Positions 46,238 through 60,218 of a stretch of 64,000 bases of DNA are shown one piece after another. Location of the stretch: the NCBI GenBank assembly GCA_958450325.1, contig OY288249.1:65164166-65228165 (forward strand). The letters run 5' to 3'. The stretch comes from Agrostemma githago. Its lineage: Eukaryota; Streptophyta; Magnoliopsida; Caryophyllales; Caryophyllaceae. Both the position numbers and the translations under genes were made by a program. Numbering within the stretch: position 1 is the first letter of the stretch; every line of letters begins with the position of its first letter. The notes beneath the pieces are model-generated. The model made no database searches, was not told the origin of the DNA, and saw nothing but the letters and a program-made list of their open reading frames with translations.

Positions 46238-49200
46238 ATGGCGGGGGGTTTGCAGTCTTGTCGTTTGGTTTCCTCATTCGCCTCCTCACATCAACCTCCT
46301 CTTTTTCACCTCTTCCGCTTCCACCCCGGTATCCCCTCCCCTCTTTCTTCTTCCTCTTCTTCTTTCTTTTCTTCAGTTTTTCTTTTTTATATGTTCAATG
46401 TTCATGATTATTTAGGAAGATAAATGCAAAAACAGAACAATTATTCTCCCTATTTTATTTTATTTTATTGTTTGATTGGTTGATACATGATTCTTAGTGA
46501 TACCCACCACCATAACACTTGGCTCGTTATAAGTTTATGACAAATATCTCCATGAATTCTCACTTCTCCTAATTTTGGCAGCCAAACAAGTAGGTATATC
46601 ATCAAATATTTCCTGTGAGAATCACACTTGTCATGAATTTGATTGCTGATTGATTAATCAACTACATTTCTACTGTATTACTCCATTGATCAAGGACTTG
46701 CTCTTGGAGGTGAGACTCAATTTTAATAATGGAGTTACTGTTTGTACACAGGGAGACAGTATGTGTGTATGCAGTTTTCGAGGACTCTCTCTGGCGTAAC
46801 CAACCTATTGTTCAATCGAAGGTGACATCTTTTTTTCTACAGCCACGCCTGCATAATAGAGTATTTTAGCCTGTTTATCTGTTTTTCACCTTTAGACGTG
46901 CAGAAATCGTGATCATTTGTCAAATGGACGTAAACGCCTAAGGCCTGGTAAACTCTCTCCACGTCGCCCTGTTCCTTCTCATATACAAAGACCTCCTTAC
47001 GTAGATACTCTAGTGCCTCCTGGAATTGCCAGTGGACCTGAGGTGCATGATGAACAAGGAATCGAGTGCATGAGAGCTTCTGGCAGCCTGGCTGCTCGAG
47101 TTCTTCAATATGCAGGAACTTTAGTTAAGGTTATACTCATGACTGATGCTCCTTGTCTTTGATGGTTTGAAATAGTTCAACCGGTCGTACACAAATTATT
47201 CCACAACTAAATACGAAGTAACAAAATTTGGTTTATTAGCTTCTTTAATCTTTAGCTGCTACGCTTTATTACAGTACTTCTGCTGATGGCAGGTAAAGCG
47301 AACTACAACCAAGAGTAAAAAGGGAAAAAAAAAACGCTTAAGATAATTGAGGACTTGTGAGGAGTGTACTCGTTTTTATTGATATGTATTACCTATTATT
47401 TTCTTTACAGCCAGGTGTACAAACTGATGAAATTGATGAAGCGGTTCATCAGATGATTATTGACAATGGGGGGTACCCTTCACCTCTTGGCTATGGTGGA
47501 TTTCCTAAGAGTGTCTGCACATCTGTCAATGAGTGTATTTGTCATGGAATACCTGATTCCCGCCCGCTTGAGGTTCATTGTTCTTGGACTTCTCACCTGT
47601 CATTTCATCTTTGTCGTCTGCTCTTTTATCAGACTAAAAATCCCTTAATTTCTTACAGGATGGCGACATCATCAACATTGATGTCACAGCGTACTTAAAT
47701 GTAAGTTGTCTTGGGAAAATCCGTTTTTTAAACCGTAGAAGGCAAAATTTTTAAAATCGAAGACTTTTCCTTCTGTTTCAAGTTTAGTCCTTTGTTGGAC
47801 GGTATCACGTGCTCGTGTATCTTCCATGCTGTATGGCATATTGTATATTGATGACTTTGGTTATGCACTTCTGCTTGATTCGACTCTTGTTTTGTTTGAG
47901 ACGCCTTTGATAAATTAAAATATACTTGTTATTTTTTCGATATTTGTTTCCTAGCTTAACTTCTTCCATGAAACTGAACTGTGCCTTTGACCGATTCTCA
48001 GGTTTATTGTCCGTTTCTTTCCCAATTTTGTAGAATATTGTTATGTACTGTATGAAATACTATAGACTTGGCAATGAATAGAAGTTTCTTGGTTTTTGTC
48101 TCTGTTGGTAATGTTGATGCTTTCTTTTGAGCAGGGATATCATGGAGATACTTCTGCAACTTTCTTTTGCGGGGAAGTCAATAATGAAGCGAAAAAGTTG
48201 GTTCAGGTATGCTTGGAAAAGTTTAAACTTTGTCTGCCATCTGTTTCAAATCATAATTTATACATTGTTCACAATCTTTTCTAACATTAAAACTGTTCTT
48301 TGTTGAGCAGTGTAGATCATTAAAAAAAAAAAAAACTGGAACGTGTGATATTAGATTACAGAGAGAAGAAACTAATACTGGGAAAAAGTGCTTATCACTT
48401 GATTTTCTCTGTAAGAAATTTAGGATTTTGATAATGCCAATGGAGTTCATATGGACTTAATCTCACTGAGAGTAGATAGGCATAGTGTATAGCTTGTTCC
48501 ATTCAGCTTTTATAGCTCCAATTCAATATTCTATAGTATCTGAAATATACTGGAGCATCACATAGACGTATCTTTTTTTGATGATATCTCTAGGTACTAA
48601 AATTACCATATACTCCCTCCGAGTTCCTATCATTGACATGTATTCCTTTTTGGGCTGAGTTTGATCTTTTACCCACTTTCCATTTTAGGCCATAAATGTG
48701 TGGTTCACATTTACCCACTAATTTATCTCTCCTTTTTTGAACCACTCATTTTCCATTCCTTATTTTTCACCCAAAAATAAATGGGTCAATTGTAGGAACA
48801 CGGAGGGAGTAAGATGTAATGCCATTTTTTATTTTTTTTTGTGTCTACGAGGATAACTGTCAAATGTAGTGGAGGTGAATTGATCAAGTTTTATTTGTGG
48901 TCTCAGCCTTTTGCTTATTCTCTTGTGGAAACAACACACAAATGTAAATGGCGATAAGAAGTTGAAACCTAGTGATAAGTATGAACAGTGATTTCTGGCT
49001 TCATAAAAACACTTGACTACGTATTTTATAAGCAAGAAGTGATCATATGGAGTTACCAATTAACCACTTACGCGTGGTCTAAATTCATTTACCTCCTGCA
49101 TCAATATAAATTGAATTTAACTTCTGTTGTTAGGTGACTAAAGAATGCTTGGACAAAGCAATTGCAATATGTGGACCTGGGGTGGAGTACAAGAAGATTG

Positions 49201-50581
49201 GCAAAACAATACAGTAAGTTTAATTAAATAGAAATACTTATTGCAACTGGAAACCAGTGACGAAATCTCCGTTATTGTTTGCTGGGCAACTCCACCTTTG
49301 AGTGTTGTCATGATATTCATTGCCGATCCCGATCCCGGACAAAGGAGGAGGGTTGCGGTAGGTTGATGACAACAGCGTAAAACACGATCACAGTCACATT
49401 GGATGGACATGAATCATACATTCATACCCTTGAGCCTGGGGCAAACAGTTTTGAATTGTTTGGAGTACAATTTTCCAAAAGCCCTGGTGTCTATAAGTCA
49501 AACAGTTTTTGTCGGTCTTGAAGGTTTTCATCATTTGTTTGTCTAATGACATTTGCTAATTCCCTTCATACCCAAAAGTTAAAGACAAATAAATTCCAAA
49601 ATAAATTTCTGTCTAATTCTATTTAGTTTACCTTTGGAGGAATATATTTTTTCGTGCTCTAATTTGTTGTCTGTTGAACTAAAATGATACTTGCTTTCTC
49701 AAATTGCATTTCCGTTTATTGTAGTGACCATGCAGACAAATATCGTTATGGTGTTGTACGCCAGTTCGTTGGCCATGGTGTTGGCCGTGTTTTTCATGCT
49801 GATCCTGTAATTCAGCATTTCAGTAATCATCTTCAACCTTTCTCATGTGTTTCTTGTTTTCTGTTAATATTTGAGGATATTTGTCATGATGTACAGACAT
49901 ATTAATGTATAATGCAAACAACCGAAAAGGCCAACTAGGAAAGCTGTGCCTCAACTTGAAGATAGAATTGAGTGATAAATCTTATACGAGTTATTGTTTT
50001 GTAGGGAACAATGACCGAGGGGAAATGATATTGAATCAGACTTTCACCATTGGTAATCTGCTCCTCTGTTCTCTTCATGTATGCACTTTTTTGCAATGCC
50101 CAATAGGATATCCACGGCAAAAAGTTATGCAAGGAGAACTTGCGTTACTATTGTCGTAAAAAACTGTTTTTTTTTTGTGTCGTTAAAAACTATGTTGTTT
50201 GACCCAAAATTCCTAAAAGCAATTTGAGGAACGATCATAGTTTATGGTATGGGTATTGGCCTTATTGCCAGCTGTTTAACAAAGGTTTTGGAAACGGAAA
50301 TAGGTCTCCAATAAGATGCATATTCATCCCCTTATGACATGAGTTTTCAGTCATTTTTTAAGGTGCTTACGAAAGTAAAAACATTGGTCCAGTTGATATT
50401 GTGTTCATTTGCTTTGCCACTGCATTATTATACAGAACCAATGCTTACAATTGGTAGCTGCAAGCCTATCATGTGGGATGATGATTGGACTGTAGTCACT
50501 GAAGATGGAAGTCTGTCAGCACAGTTCGAGCACACACTTCTAATAACACAAGATGGAGCCGAGATTTTGACCAAGTGCTGA
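46238..50581 (+). CDS. MAP1: Organellar type-1 methionine aminopeptidase
   Basis: Removes the initiator Met from new proteins, here probably in plastids or mitochondria. Ten exons: 46238-46328, 46752-46821, 46904-47129, 47411-47572, 47659-47700, 48135-48206, 49134-49213, 49725-49822, 50005-50052, 50436-50581 (344 residues, normal for plant MAP1B/C/D). Residues 1-55 are Ser/Arg/Phe-rich without a folded domain, like a transit peptide. All five metal ligands are visible: Asp191 (INIDV), Asp202 (HGDTS), His265 (GHGVG), Glu297 (EPMLT) and Glu328 (QFEHT). The active-site His174 (CHGIP) and His272 are also present. Exon 3 must use the acceptor GTGCAG|AAATCG to keep frame. Intron 6 holds a Stowaway MITE. 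The gene appears intact. The exact isoform (1B, 1C or 1D) is not settled. Confidence 0.95.
48613..48809. mobile_element. Stowaway MITE in MAP1 intron 6, 197 bp
   Basis: TA flanks both ends (48611-48612 and 48810-48811). Termini are CTCCCTCCGAGTTCCTATCA and, inverted, CTCCCTCCGTGTTCCTACAA, followed by TTGAC on both sides. The CTCCCTCCG start is typical of plant Stowaway elements. Confidence 0.9.
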
Positions 50582-52490
50582 TATCAGTAACTCTGCGGCT
50601 GATTCCTAGTTTTGATCAAACGAACCAACTGTGGCTGGCGTATTGACCATCAGTTGGTCCATGCATTGGTTATTCACCCAGGGCGAAAAAGAGTGAAGAA
50701 CTTGGGGGAAGTTTGGTCGATTCTGATTATGGTGTTATGTTTTCCAGAGGTAACAAGGAAGAAAGCGATAAACCGTGTTTTTTCTTCTTTCATTCCATAT
50801 TTTGCTTGATTCATATAGAGGTGGTAGTTACAGGGGGATGCAATGTAGCTCTCTGGTGATTAAATGACCTACATGTGTATTCTTTTTAAACTGTATGAAC
50901 AGAGAAGGTTCTTGTCCTGGAAAGTGCTTTGAGGAGGAGTTCAGTGTGAGTTTGAGTGATGAGGTTCTGTTGAAGTTTCGGAGGAAATACGATTGTTAGC
51001 TGTTAGTCGCTTGAACTAATGTAAATCTAAGCGTTGTACAGCATCACGTCAGCTGCTAAATAATCCGATTCTTATCAGTTTTTAGGTTGGTAGGTTGGAT
51101 GGACGAAAATTGAGGGAAAGTGTCCAATTGTGTAGAGGAATAAAGAAAAGGTGTAGCATGAAAAGAACTTGAATTGTCATTCTGTTATGTGTTTCCAGCC
51201 CGGTCCTTTTCTTGCACTTCCCTCCATCCCAAAAAAGCCTTTAATCTTGACGTTTGCGATATGCATTCAGTTTGAGGAACGCACTATATATGTCAAGTCC
51301 TGGTTTGATCAACGTACCAACTACAAAGTAGTACTTCCTGCCAGGATAAACTACTTGTCTACCTACATAACCTTCAAAGTACATGTGTCAAAATCCAACT
51401 TTGCCATCATGTCAACTTGAGATTGAGATTTACAATTACCCTTCCATATTTCTCTGTCATTACAAAATTAACCATGCTAATGAAAAATAGTACTCTCTTT
51501 ATATTCATATGTTTATCCACTTTATTTAATGAAGAGTATTATATTGAAAGTGAACGAATATATAGATACGGAGGGATTACTTCGTAATGGAAATTGGAAA
51601 TAACTTTAATTTTTAAGAATGTTTTAGAATGACACGGGTATAAATTTTACGTTATGTACATCGTTTCTTTACAACTTATTCAAATAAAAAAGTGAAGGGG
51701 GTTAAAAAAGACGGTTATCTCCAACAAAAAATTATTTTGTTGAAAGAAATTTTGTCTTCTTCACTTCTTGTGTGGTTGAATATAATTATTTAGAAGAAAT
51801 GGGAGGGAATAGATGGGGAAGAGGGTGAGTTCCTTTATTTAGTTCGTAAGATAGAGCAAGCGGGATTTGGATGCAAGGTAAATTGATCCTTACATTTCCT
51901 TTCTCGAAAGCAAAATAATTCCCCTGCAATAAAGATCGAAATGACACATAGGATGGTGGACAAGCACAGTCCATCACCGCCCACCTTAGGCACGAGCACG
52001 ACTAAAATGTAAAGAAATACACCCAAATTTGAGGAATTGATTAAACGCTTCTATGTTGATGTACGACACAACACACCATTTGTCATGGACCTTTTCTGTG
52101 TCACTCTTTTCATTCATCGAAATAAGACGACGCCCTTTTATCCGTACATGGTCGTCCATTCCATTTTTTCCCTTCAGATATAAAATACAACACTAAGTGG
52201 CCACTTCCAACTCTCCCCATCTACAAAGACAAGATTTTGAGAGGATATCGTCACTTCTGTTCTCTTGCTCTTTTGGACTAGAGGAGAGTGAACTAAATTG
52301 AATTGAATTGGATTAATTAATACTCGTATTTTTTTTTTGGGTTTGGGCAGAGAAACGTGCCTAGGTTTACTTTCCTTTCCCTTTGGCTTGCGGCTTGCCT
52401 CCTTCCCTCTCCCAGTTTTACCATCCGTAGACTTACCGATGTACGGACGCAGTCACACTTCATTAATCATTACAGACACAATAGCAGCGC
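50582..52490. other. 3' UTR of MAP1 and intergenic DNA
   Basis: A probable MAP1 3' UTR runs to about 51150. A small Stowaway-like element may lie at 51493-51577 (CTCTCTTTATATTCATATGT; inverted right end ATCCCTCCGTATCTATATAT; TA on both sides). No other gene is supported. Confidence 0.45.
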
Positions 52491-52492
52491 AG

Positions 52493-52503
52493 CTATATAA
52501 ACG
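52493..52503 (+). promoter_or_regulatory. TATA box of the CTLH gene
   Basis: CTATATAAACG lies 172 bp upstream of the ATG at 52675. This leaves room for a 5' UTR of about 140 bp, which is CT-rich as in many plant leaders. Confidence 0.5.
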
Positions 52504-52674
52504 ACGCGACAAAAAAGAAGAAGAAAAAATAGGCTATAACACGTAGGAGAAAATTATTTCATCTGTCTAGAAACAAGTAATCTTATCGTTTGACGTCAGC
52601 ATCACCATCTCCATCTCCATCGTTCTAGAATTCCTGCCTATCCTCCCAAACTAATCTCCATCCACCCAACCACC

Positions 52675-55600
52675 ATGGACCCCGCCGACGCCGCGACCGC
52701 TGTGAACTGGGAAGCGCTCGACTCACTCGTCATCGACTTCGCCACCTCCGAAAACCTCTTCCACTCCAACGACGATGACAATGATTTCCGTACCAATTGT
52801 TCGCCTCCTTCTTCGCCTTCGTCTTCATCTCTCTCTCCGCCTCTACCGTCGCCGTCGCCGTCGCCGTCTTCCTCTCTTTCGTCTTCGCTCTATCATTCGC
52901 GCCGATTTATCCGGCGGATCAGACGCTTCATTCAGGCCGGCGATATTGACGCCGCCACGCATCTTCTTCGCCTTCATTCTCCTTCTGTCCTACTCGATCA
53001 TCGCCTCCTCTTTCTTCTCCATAAACAGGTCTTCATTCCTCCTTCCTTTCAATATCACCTACTACTTCATTCAATTGTTAAGGATTTGATTTAATTCTAG
53101 GCTTTGCTATTCATTTAATTTGATTTGTTGGCAAATTTTTACGAGGTTTTGGAGTTTCAATGTCAGAAATTCATCAAATTATAACGAAGAGGAAGAGGAT
53201 TCGAGTTAAGCGTTTAGTATTGATCTGATTCGTTTGCCAACTTTCTGATCACTTCTTTTGGATTTTTGATGCCAGAAATTCATTGAATTGCTGAGGAGAG
53301 AGACGACAGAGGACCGCGATTCTGCTATCGAATGCCTGCGCACTTCTTTTGCTCCTTGCGCTCTCGATGCTTATCCTGTATGTTACTGTATCTGAGATTG
53401 GTGTTTAACTTTGTTTTTGCTTTGTGATTGTTTTCAAATGATTTAATGGAAGATTGATCATGAGATCGTTGATTTTGTTGCGTTTAAGGAAGCATATGAG
53501 GAGTTTAAGCATGTTCTCCTTGCCCTAATTTATGACAAAGACGACACTGATTCTCCCGTGGCTAGCGAGGTAATTCATTTGTTACTCTTTTTTTTGTGTG
53601 TGTGCTTTGTGCAACTGTAGGCCGTAGGTTGTGCCTAGATTTTATGGCAGTTGTCATAGAAAGTCTCAGTCTAACCTACAAAGGAAATGAGGAACATTGG
53701 CGGATCTAGGGGGCATGTAGATCCTCGAGTAATGGCAAATTCGAACCTTTTTGCTGATATTTTTCTTTGTTTTTTTCCCGCTAATTTACATTATTGCATT
53801 CGAGCACTTCACAGTAGATTATTGCCCCCTAACTACAAATCTAGTTCCTGAATTAAGAGGATCTTAAATTCCAAGTTTAGCTTCCCTGGCATTATAATCA
53901 GTGTTTCTGCTCTCGCCTCTGTGGAGGAGGGAATTCTAATTCCAGAAGTATTTAGTTTTGTGACTATAATAATTGTGATTTTTTAAAGCGCTCTAGGATA
54001 GTGCTTCACTTTGAGGGTGTAAATAGTTGTTCTTGCCACGAAACCAGTCAAGCATTTCAACTTTCAACTTTGCTTTAGCTCTGATATACAGTTCTTCTGT
54101 TTGCCGTATATCAACTGGTAGTTCAAATTCAATTATACCACATTTTAATGAAATAACAGTTGAAAACGAACTGAGGGGTCGTTTGATTTTGTGAATGACG
54201 AATATTAAGCGCTGAGTCTTTTCTGACACTAAAGGAAACCTTTCCCAATTACAGACAGTAATATTCGAGAAACAGTTGGTTCTTGTTGTTAGGGTTGTGA
54301 GAAAGAATGGTCCATAGTTTTCTTTTATTAACGCGGCAAATACTCTTGGAGTCAATTCAGTCAAATACATGTTCATTCCATCTGACTTCCAAGGTGGAGA
54401 GAAACGGTAGGATTGAAAATATGGAACGTAAAAGGAGAAATAACTACTTCTGGATAAATATGGAAGAGGAAAGGTTTAGGGTATGTGGGGAGAGTATTCT
54501 TGGAGATAGGACCGGGTAAACAAAGAGAATTCCCTTCAAAATCTTATCTTTTGCCGTTTCTTTTAGGATTCTTGTGAGAGATGCCTTTCTTCGTAATTTT
54601 ATTTATTTATTTATTTTGATTTGATTGCACTCAGTCCTCTTCTAGTTGATTTTTTTTTCGTAAATGAGGTTCAAACCCTAAGTATTTACGAAAATAGTAC
54701 CAATTTTAAGAAATGAGTCAACGTCACCCGTTTCATTTTTTTCACAAATTTGAGACCAGGTCGCTTTATGGGATAGCGACTAGTAAACACTTTTTCTTTA
54801 AAGGGAGTCTCTGTATGGGGTGGCGTCTCCCTCATATACATCTTCACCCATATGCATCCCATAAGACGAGGGATGTAAGACAATGCCTGGACCATCAACC
54901 ACCAGTCCACTCCTACAATACATGGAACATGCATTTAACATCCCCCAACCATCAAACACTGCTACGATTCCCAGAACAAACCCATACCCAACCATACTTC
55001 AACAAAGACGATGTCCCAACCATTTTTCAATTAATAGATTAGGGTTTAGCTGCTTCCAACGTAACCGCCTTCGCTTGATAAAGTCGACACCTATACAAAA
55101 AATCGATCCCGCGACATCATGGACTTAACCAGGCTTGGCGTTATTCGTTTTGGCATCGTCGTGCCGTACTACTACGGATATCAATCAAAATGGGGAGGTT
55201 TTGAAGATGACCAGGATTCTCCCAAGAAAGAAGAAATTGTGGAACTCCTTGTGCCCTACACAAGTTTAGATGATGAATTAGACGAAGAACAAGGTGCGAT
55301 TGGGTTTATTGAAGCTTGGAAGATTCCTGGGACTGCTAAACTATGTTATTTGCTTATTCTTAGTGTACATTATTTTGGTTTGGGTAGTCGCTCTGTCTAC
55401 AGCGACACCCTTGAGTTTTATTAAATAAAATATGTAGTTTATACTAGTCGCTATCGCATAGAGCAACTTGGTCTCAAGTTTCTGAAAAAAATTAAAAGTG
55501 ATGACGTGGACACATTTCTTGTACTGTAATTAGTTTGAAATGGACACTATTTTCGTAAATACTTTGGGTTTGAATCCCATTTAAGAAAAGAATTCCTGGA

Positions 55601-58284
55601 TGTTTGTATGAAGTTACTGTTGTATAACTTCTTAGTTTTTGCTAGGATCGCATACTTATATTGGTGAAAGGTATTATTCTAGTGAATTGAGCCTGTTTTA
55701 TGTTTTATCATCCAGTGGTCTGAGAAGCGAAGGTTTGAAATTGCTGGATTAATGTCATCCATTTTGAGAGCCCATCTTCATGCTCATGATCCTGTGTTTT
55801 CTATGGCATTAAGATACTTGATAAGGTACTTTTCTCACTTATTTTTTTTCTTCGATTTTAATCGATTATTGTCTGATGTGATTGTTTATGGTGCTCGTGG
55901 GTTATCTGAAAACTAGTATACATAAGGAATTCTGTCTTCGTCAAGGAGTCTCCTCACCTATCTCAGATCTTACTGAGAGGCTTCTACTTGATGATAAAGA
56001 CCCTCCAGCAACACTTCAAGAGCCGCTTCTTGAAATGCCCCCATTTGATGAGGTAATGATTTCGCAACTTACTCAGCTCTCCTTGCTTCCATGTGTAATC
56101 CTACTTTTATTAATTAGCATTGCACATGGATTTAGTTCTTATTAAATTTCTGAATCTTGCTCAGGTTGACATACAAGCCCTTGCACATGCTGTCCAGCTC
56201 ACTAGACAAGGGGCAGTTGATAGCTTAAGATTTGCAAAGGGTGATTTATTCCAGGCTTTTAAGGTTTTGCTATTTCGTCACTGGTTCAGTTTATTTAGTG
56301 GCTTTGGCTATCTATATTCTGTTGGTCTGTTACCAACTTACCATTGCATTGTTCCACTGTCATACTTTCTACTATTCACGTTTTTGCACTTTGCCTAATC
56401 CACTAGTTCTTTAGACTGACAGAAATGTACCTTCTCAATCGTAGTCATCCTTCACATGTATTCTTTTCGATAAGTTGTTTCCTTGTAGTTGCCAGACATT
56501 ACCATAACAACTGTCATCACCACCCTCCATGGCGTAATAGATGCACCAGATACAATTAGGGAGCGATAATGTAATGTTCATTCTGTTGTTTGAATGTATT
56601 GAGAGTTTACCAATATCTTCAAATGCTAGGAAGCAGGTAGTTGATTTTCGTAAGGTTATAGTAACTTATAAGAGAGAAATACATGTTTATACTTTGTTCA
56701 TGGTGTACTTGGTTTATAATACTGCACTTGCTTTAATTGTCATTGCAAGATAATCTGTATGTATGTGCTATTTTGTCGCTAAATCCGTTGTGAAAAATTT
56801 GAAAATAGATGGCTTCTTTTTATCTTCTTCTAGCTGATAAATCTGACACTTGTCCCAAGCAGCAATGAACCAAAGTACATCCTGGTGAATATGGACAAAT
56901 TACTGTTGATAATGTGATTTTTATTCTTGACTTTTGCTTTATGTAGTAATATGCTGCATTTGTAGTATGCTGCAATTTGGCTGTGATACATTCAGATATC
57001 TGAGGTTGGAGCTAATGAACTTTTTCCTTGTCACTGATTTCAGAATGAGATATGCCGAATGAGGTTGAATGTTGCTGTTGTAGACGAGTTAGTTCGCGAG
57101 TACTGTGTTTACAGGGGTATAGTTGACCCTGGTGTGCCTTCCTGTGGTAGGTTTCGTACTATTACTATGCTGTCATTTGTTTCTGCTACTTTACAGTGTT
57201 AAAATTTTCTTATCAAGGTCTTGATACGTTTCTTGTCAATAGGAACCCGTGATGCAGGCCTCTCTCACCATGCGAAAGCTAGTGAGGCAGATGCTCATCG
57301 GTTTAAAGATGGTACTCATGATGTGGATGGTGGAAGCAGCAAACATTCTGATGATGAGTCTTCCATAAGCAATGCTCATGTAGATGGATCTGAAATAAGT
57401 ACAGACATGATTAGGACACAGGGAGCAGATGTGGAGATGCGATCCTCCTGTGAAAATACTGTTAACCATGATGATTGTAGCACTAGTGCAATCCCTCATA
57501 CAAAAAGTTCGAGAGTTTGCCAAAGAGATAGAAGTCACGAAAGTGGTGAAGGGAGGACCCGCAAGAGATGGCGAGGAAGAGATGATAACCAGCATTCTCC
57601 TGTCAGCATGCAGGTTGATCACAGCTGCAAGGGAGAGGTCAGTGGTATAATTGGTAAGTAGTGAAATTACTGAGGTACGCAGTTGATATCGATCTTATTA
57701 TAGACATTAACGTTTTTGTAGGGTCTGGAAAAACATACCTCTTCAGATCTAATGAACAAGATCAGCGACAAGCATGAAACGATTCTGGGCATAAAGGAAT
57801 TAGCTTGTCGAGGGATGGCTATTGAAGTGGTTCAAGAAGTAAATACTTTGGACCGAGAGTTTTTTGGACAGAACTCAGCATTGCTTTTCCAACTGAAACA
57901 GGTGAAGAATTCATCTCTCATGGTAGCAGAGAACATCAAAAATCAAAATTTCGTTTTTTATGTCATCTAATTGAAAATTTCACTTTTTTTTTATAGGTTG
58001 AGTTTCTCAAATTGGTTAATGTAGGCGATGTTGCTGGTGCTTTGAAGGTTGCGTGCTCTTATTTAGGCCCTCTAGCAGCCAATGATCCCGGTTTGCTAAA
58101 ACCCTTGAAGGAGACCCTTTTGGCATTACTTGGCCCTAATGATGTCGTTTCTAACAAAGATTTGCCTTTGCATGCGTTGGCAAGTTCCCTTCAGGTATGA
58201 TATTTTCTGCGATCTTTAAGATGCTGGTACGTTCATGTGAATTTATGCTCCAAGTTCGAGCCCCACATTGCCCGCCTATTTTAT

Positions 58285-58322
<38 letters not shown>

Positions 58323-60218
58323 ATTTAGGCTTACATCTGAACTAGTTGTCACCGTAATAAAATACCGAGTTACATTGGAACTACTAAGGACGCACCTGGT
58401 TGAGAAACTCCTGACTCCTGAGAGGTTCATCTTCCTCGTTCTACTAATATATGACGCCGATGTCCTGTTTGAGCAGTGTGCGAGTAGCTAATAAGTTACC
58501 ATATCCGTTTAGTGGCCAACATTTTGTGAACTGATTCGCATGTGTTGCGTATTACACATCTTTTCACTGTGTTAGTCTAAAAAATACTTGATTGAGTGCA
58601 TATCGTTTGCACGTAACGGTGAACCCTGGGTTTGTGCTTGGTTTAATGGTTCATTACTAAACTCGTGCTCCCCACCCTTTGATCTATTTCTGCATCCTTT
58701 CTCTTTCACCCTCTGGTTAGTATTGTCTTTTTCATTATAAAGACCTGAGATGCAGTGGGTAGGATTACATAGAATCCTATGAGATCCACAAAACCACTTG
58801 CTAATATTATTACTCATTTTTTTTAATGGATTTCCTATAACTTAAGGCATCACTCCCTCCATCTTTCTTTTTCTTCCCACTTCCTTAGTATATGTGGAGT
58901 ATTTTATCAACATGGGAAGAAAAAAGAGGCTGAGGGAGTAGTATTTTTTAAAACACCGAAAATTGATATACACTACCAACTATAGGCACAACTTTTATCA
59001 CTAGTACCAGAGTAGTAAACTTTTTATAATGAGTACCCATTTGTTAGCACCTACCTATTATCGGTACCAACTTACTCTTTCCGGCCAAAACATGACAAGA
59101 AATGACCAGACATCCCTTGTTATTGATTAAATTAATCTAATTATCTCATATTCCCCTTTCCCCTTTCCCCAACCTGATTCAAAACTACTATGAACGATTT
59201 CAGCATGACTACTATAAAGGTCATACTGAAACTTATCCCTTGTTTTACCTCAGAGTCGTAATTCGAAAGGATGTCATTTAAAAGTAAGGTTTTCTAAATG
59301 TATATGCCCTAAGAGACATGTTGATGTATTTGTAATTGTCAATGTCTAATAGGTTGCAATTGGTAGAAGGCTTGGTATTGAAGAACCGCAACTTATGAGA
59401 GTTATGCAAGCTACCCTCCATACGCATAACGAGTGGTTTAAACTACAGATGTGCAAAGATCGTTTTGAATCGTTTTTGAAGATTGATACATTGAAAGAAG
59501 TTAGCAGTCTACTGCTTCCTCATGCTGTTTGTAGATCCAATCCAGATACACTGGCTCATGGGTCTTCTCAAGTGACAGTTTCATCTGGCAGTAGAATGCC
59601 AGAAGATGGTAACAGTCCTACTCAAGTGTCGTCACAAGAAGTTTGCGATGAAGGCGCAATTCTCAAAGTTATGGTGAGTACTAAGTAGTTAATTTGACCA
59701 GACTCAGTCCCGAGTTGAGAACCTGAATATGACATTGGAACCCGCATTAACCTAGTTGACGTGTATTGACCCAATCCATGATGACTCAAAGTTGAAACCA
59801 CTCAAAACGACTCCAATTAGCTATATGCATACACTTTAGATTTACGTAATAAAAAGTAACAAACCCTTAATGAAATGACTTAATATAACCCATGTTAAAC
59901 CTTATTGGCCTGATGCATGAAAACCATTCACCTGAAATGACATGATATAGTACACCCCAAAAGATATACTCCGTATGAATTAACACGACTAATCGAACCC
60001 AAGTAAAATAGTATACGAAACAGTACCATTTGTCGATCCAACATTCCCTATGTAGATGTTTACACTGTCTGAGCTCCCTTTGCCTTTGTATCCCCATACT
60101 AATTTATCCTGAACCTTTTGCGCAGGAATTCCTTGCACTGCCAAGGGCTGATGCCATCCATTTGTTGGCGCAGTACAGCGGAGATGCAGAGACTGTCATT
60201 TCGCAGATCTTTGCATAG
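52675..60218 (+). CDS. CTLH/CRA-domain protein (RanBPM/GID-complex-like)
   Basis: Twelve exons: 52675-53028, 53276-53377, 53489-53569, 55716-55825, 55917-56052, 56165-56263, 57044-57146, 57243-57637, 57722-57901, 57997-58194, 59353-59673, 60126-60218 (723 residues). Residues about 10-25 (WEALDSLVIDFATSENLF) resemble half a LisH helix pair. A CTLH-like helical region spans about 78-180 (FIQAGDIDAATHLLR). A polar, charged linker (about 325-455, with RTRKRWRGRDD) and a second helical part (about 460-620) follow. The C-terminus, FLALPRADAIHLLAQYSGDAETVISQIFA, is UBA-like. CTLH proteins scaffold E3 ligase (GID/CTLH) and Ran-binding assemblies; the role of this one is inferred. Exon 8 must use the donor GAG|GTCAGT. 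Intron 3 (2.1 kb) holds a MULE. A Pro-Ser run near residue 60 is coded by a CCGTCG repeat. Confidence 0.88.
54655..55588. mobile_element. MULE-like element with about 130-bp TIRs in CTLH intron 3
   Basis: The left end (about 54659-54790) and the inverted right end (about 55450-55585) match over a long stretch: AAGTATTTACGAAAATAGT, AACTTGAGACCA/AATTTGAGACCA and GCGATAGCGACTAGT-type blocks. The interior carries a frame of 101 codons (55119-55424) with an acidic stretch (DDELDEEQGA) and no domain I recognise. It may be a captured gene fragment. The outer boundary falls in T/A runs, so the target duplication is not resolved. The strand with the frame is plus. Confidence 0.65.
58286..58319. repeat. 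(CT)n microsatellite in CTLH intron 10
   Basis: About 17 uninterrupted CT units. Confidence 0.95.
58853..58938. mobile_element. Stowaway-like MITE in CTLH intron 10, 86 bp
   Basis: CTCCCTCCATCTTTCTTTTT and the inverted right end CTCCCTCAGCCTCTTTTTTC form the termini, with CTTCCC following in both arms. The right flank is TA and the left is CA, so one target base has changed. Confidence 0.75.

Noticed and set aside
53993..54376. 127-codon minus-strand frame in CTLH intron 3
   Set aside because: It has no recognisable domain, lies inside a large intron and has no splice or promoter context.
57236..57622. 128-codon minus-strand frame
   Set aside because: It is antisense to CTLH exon 8, whose plus-strand frame splices correctly.
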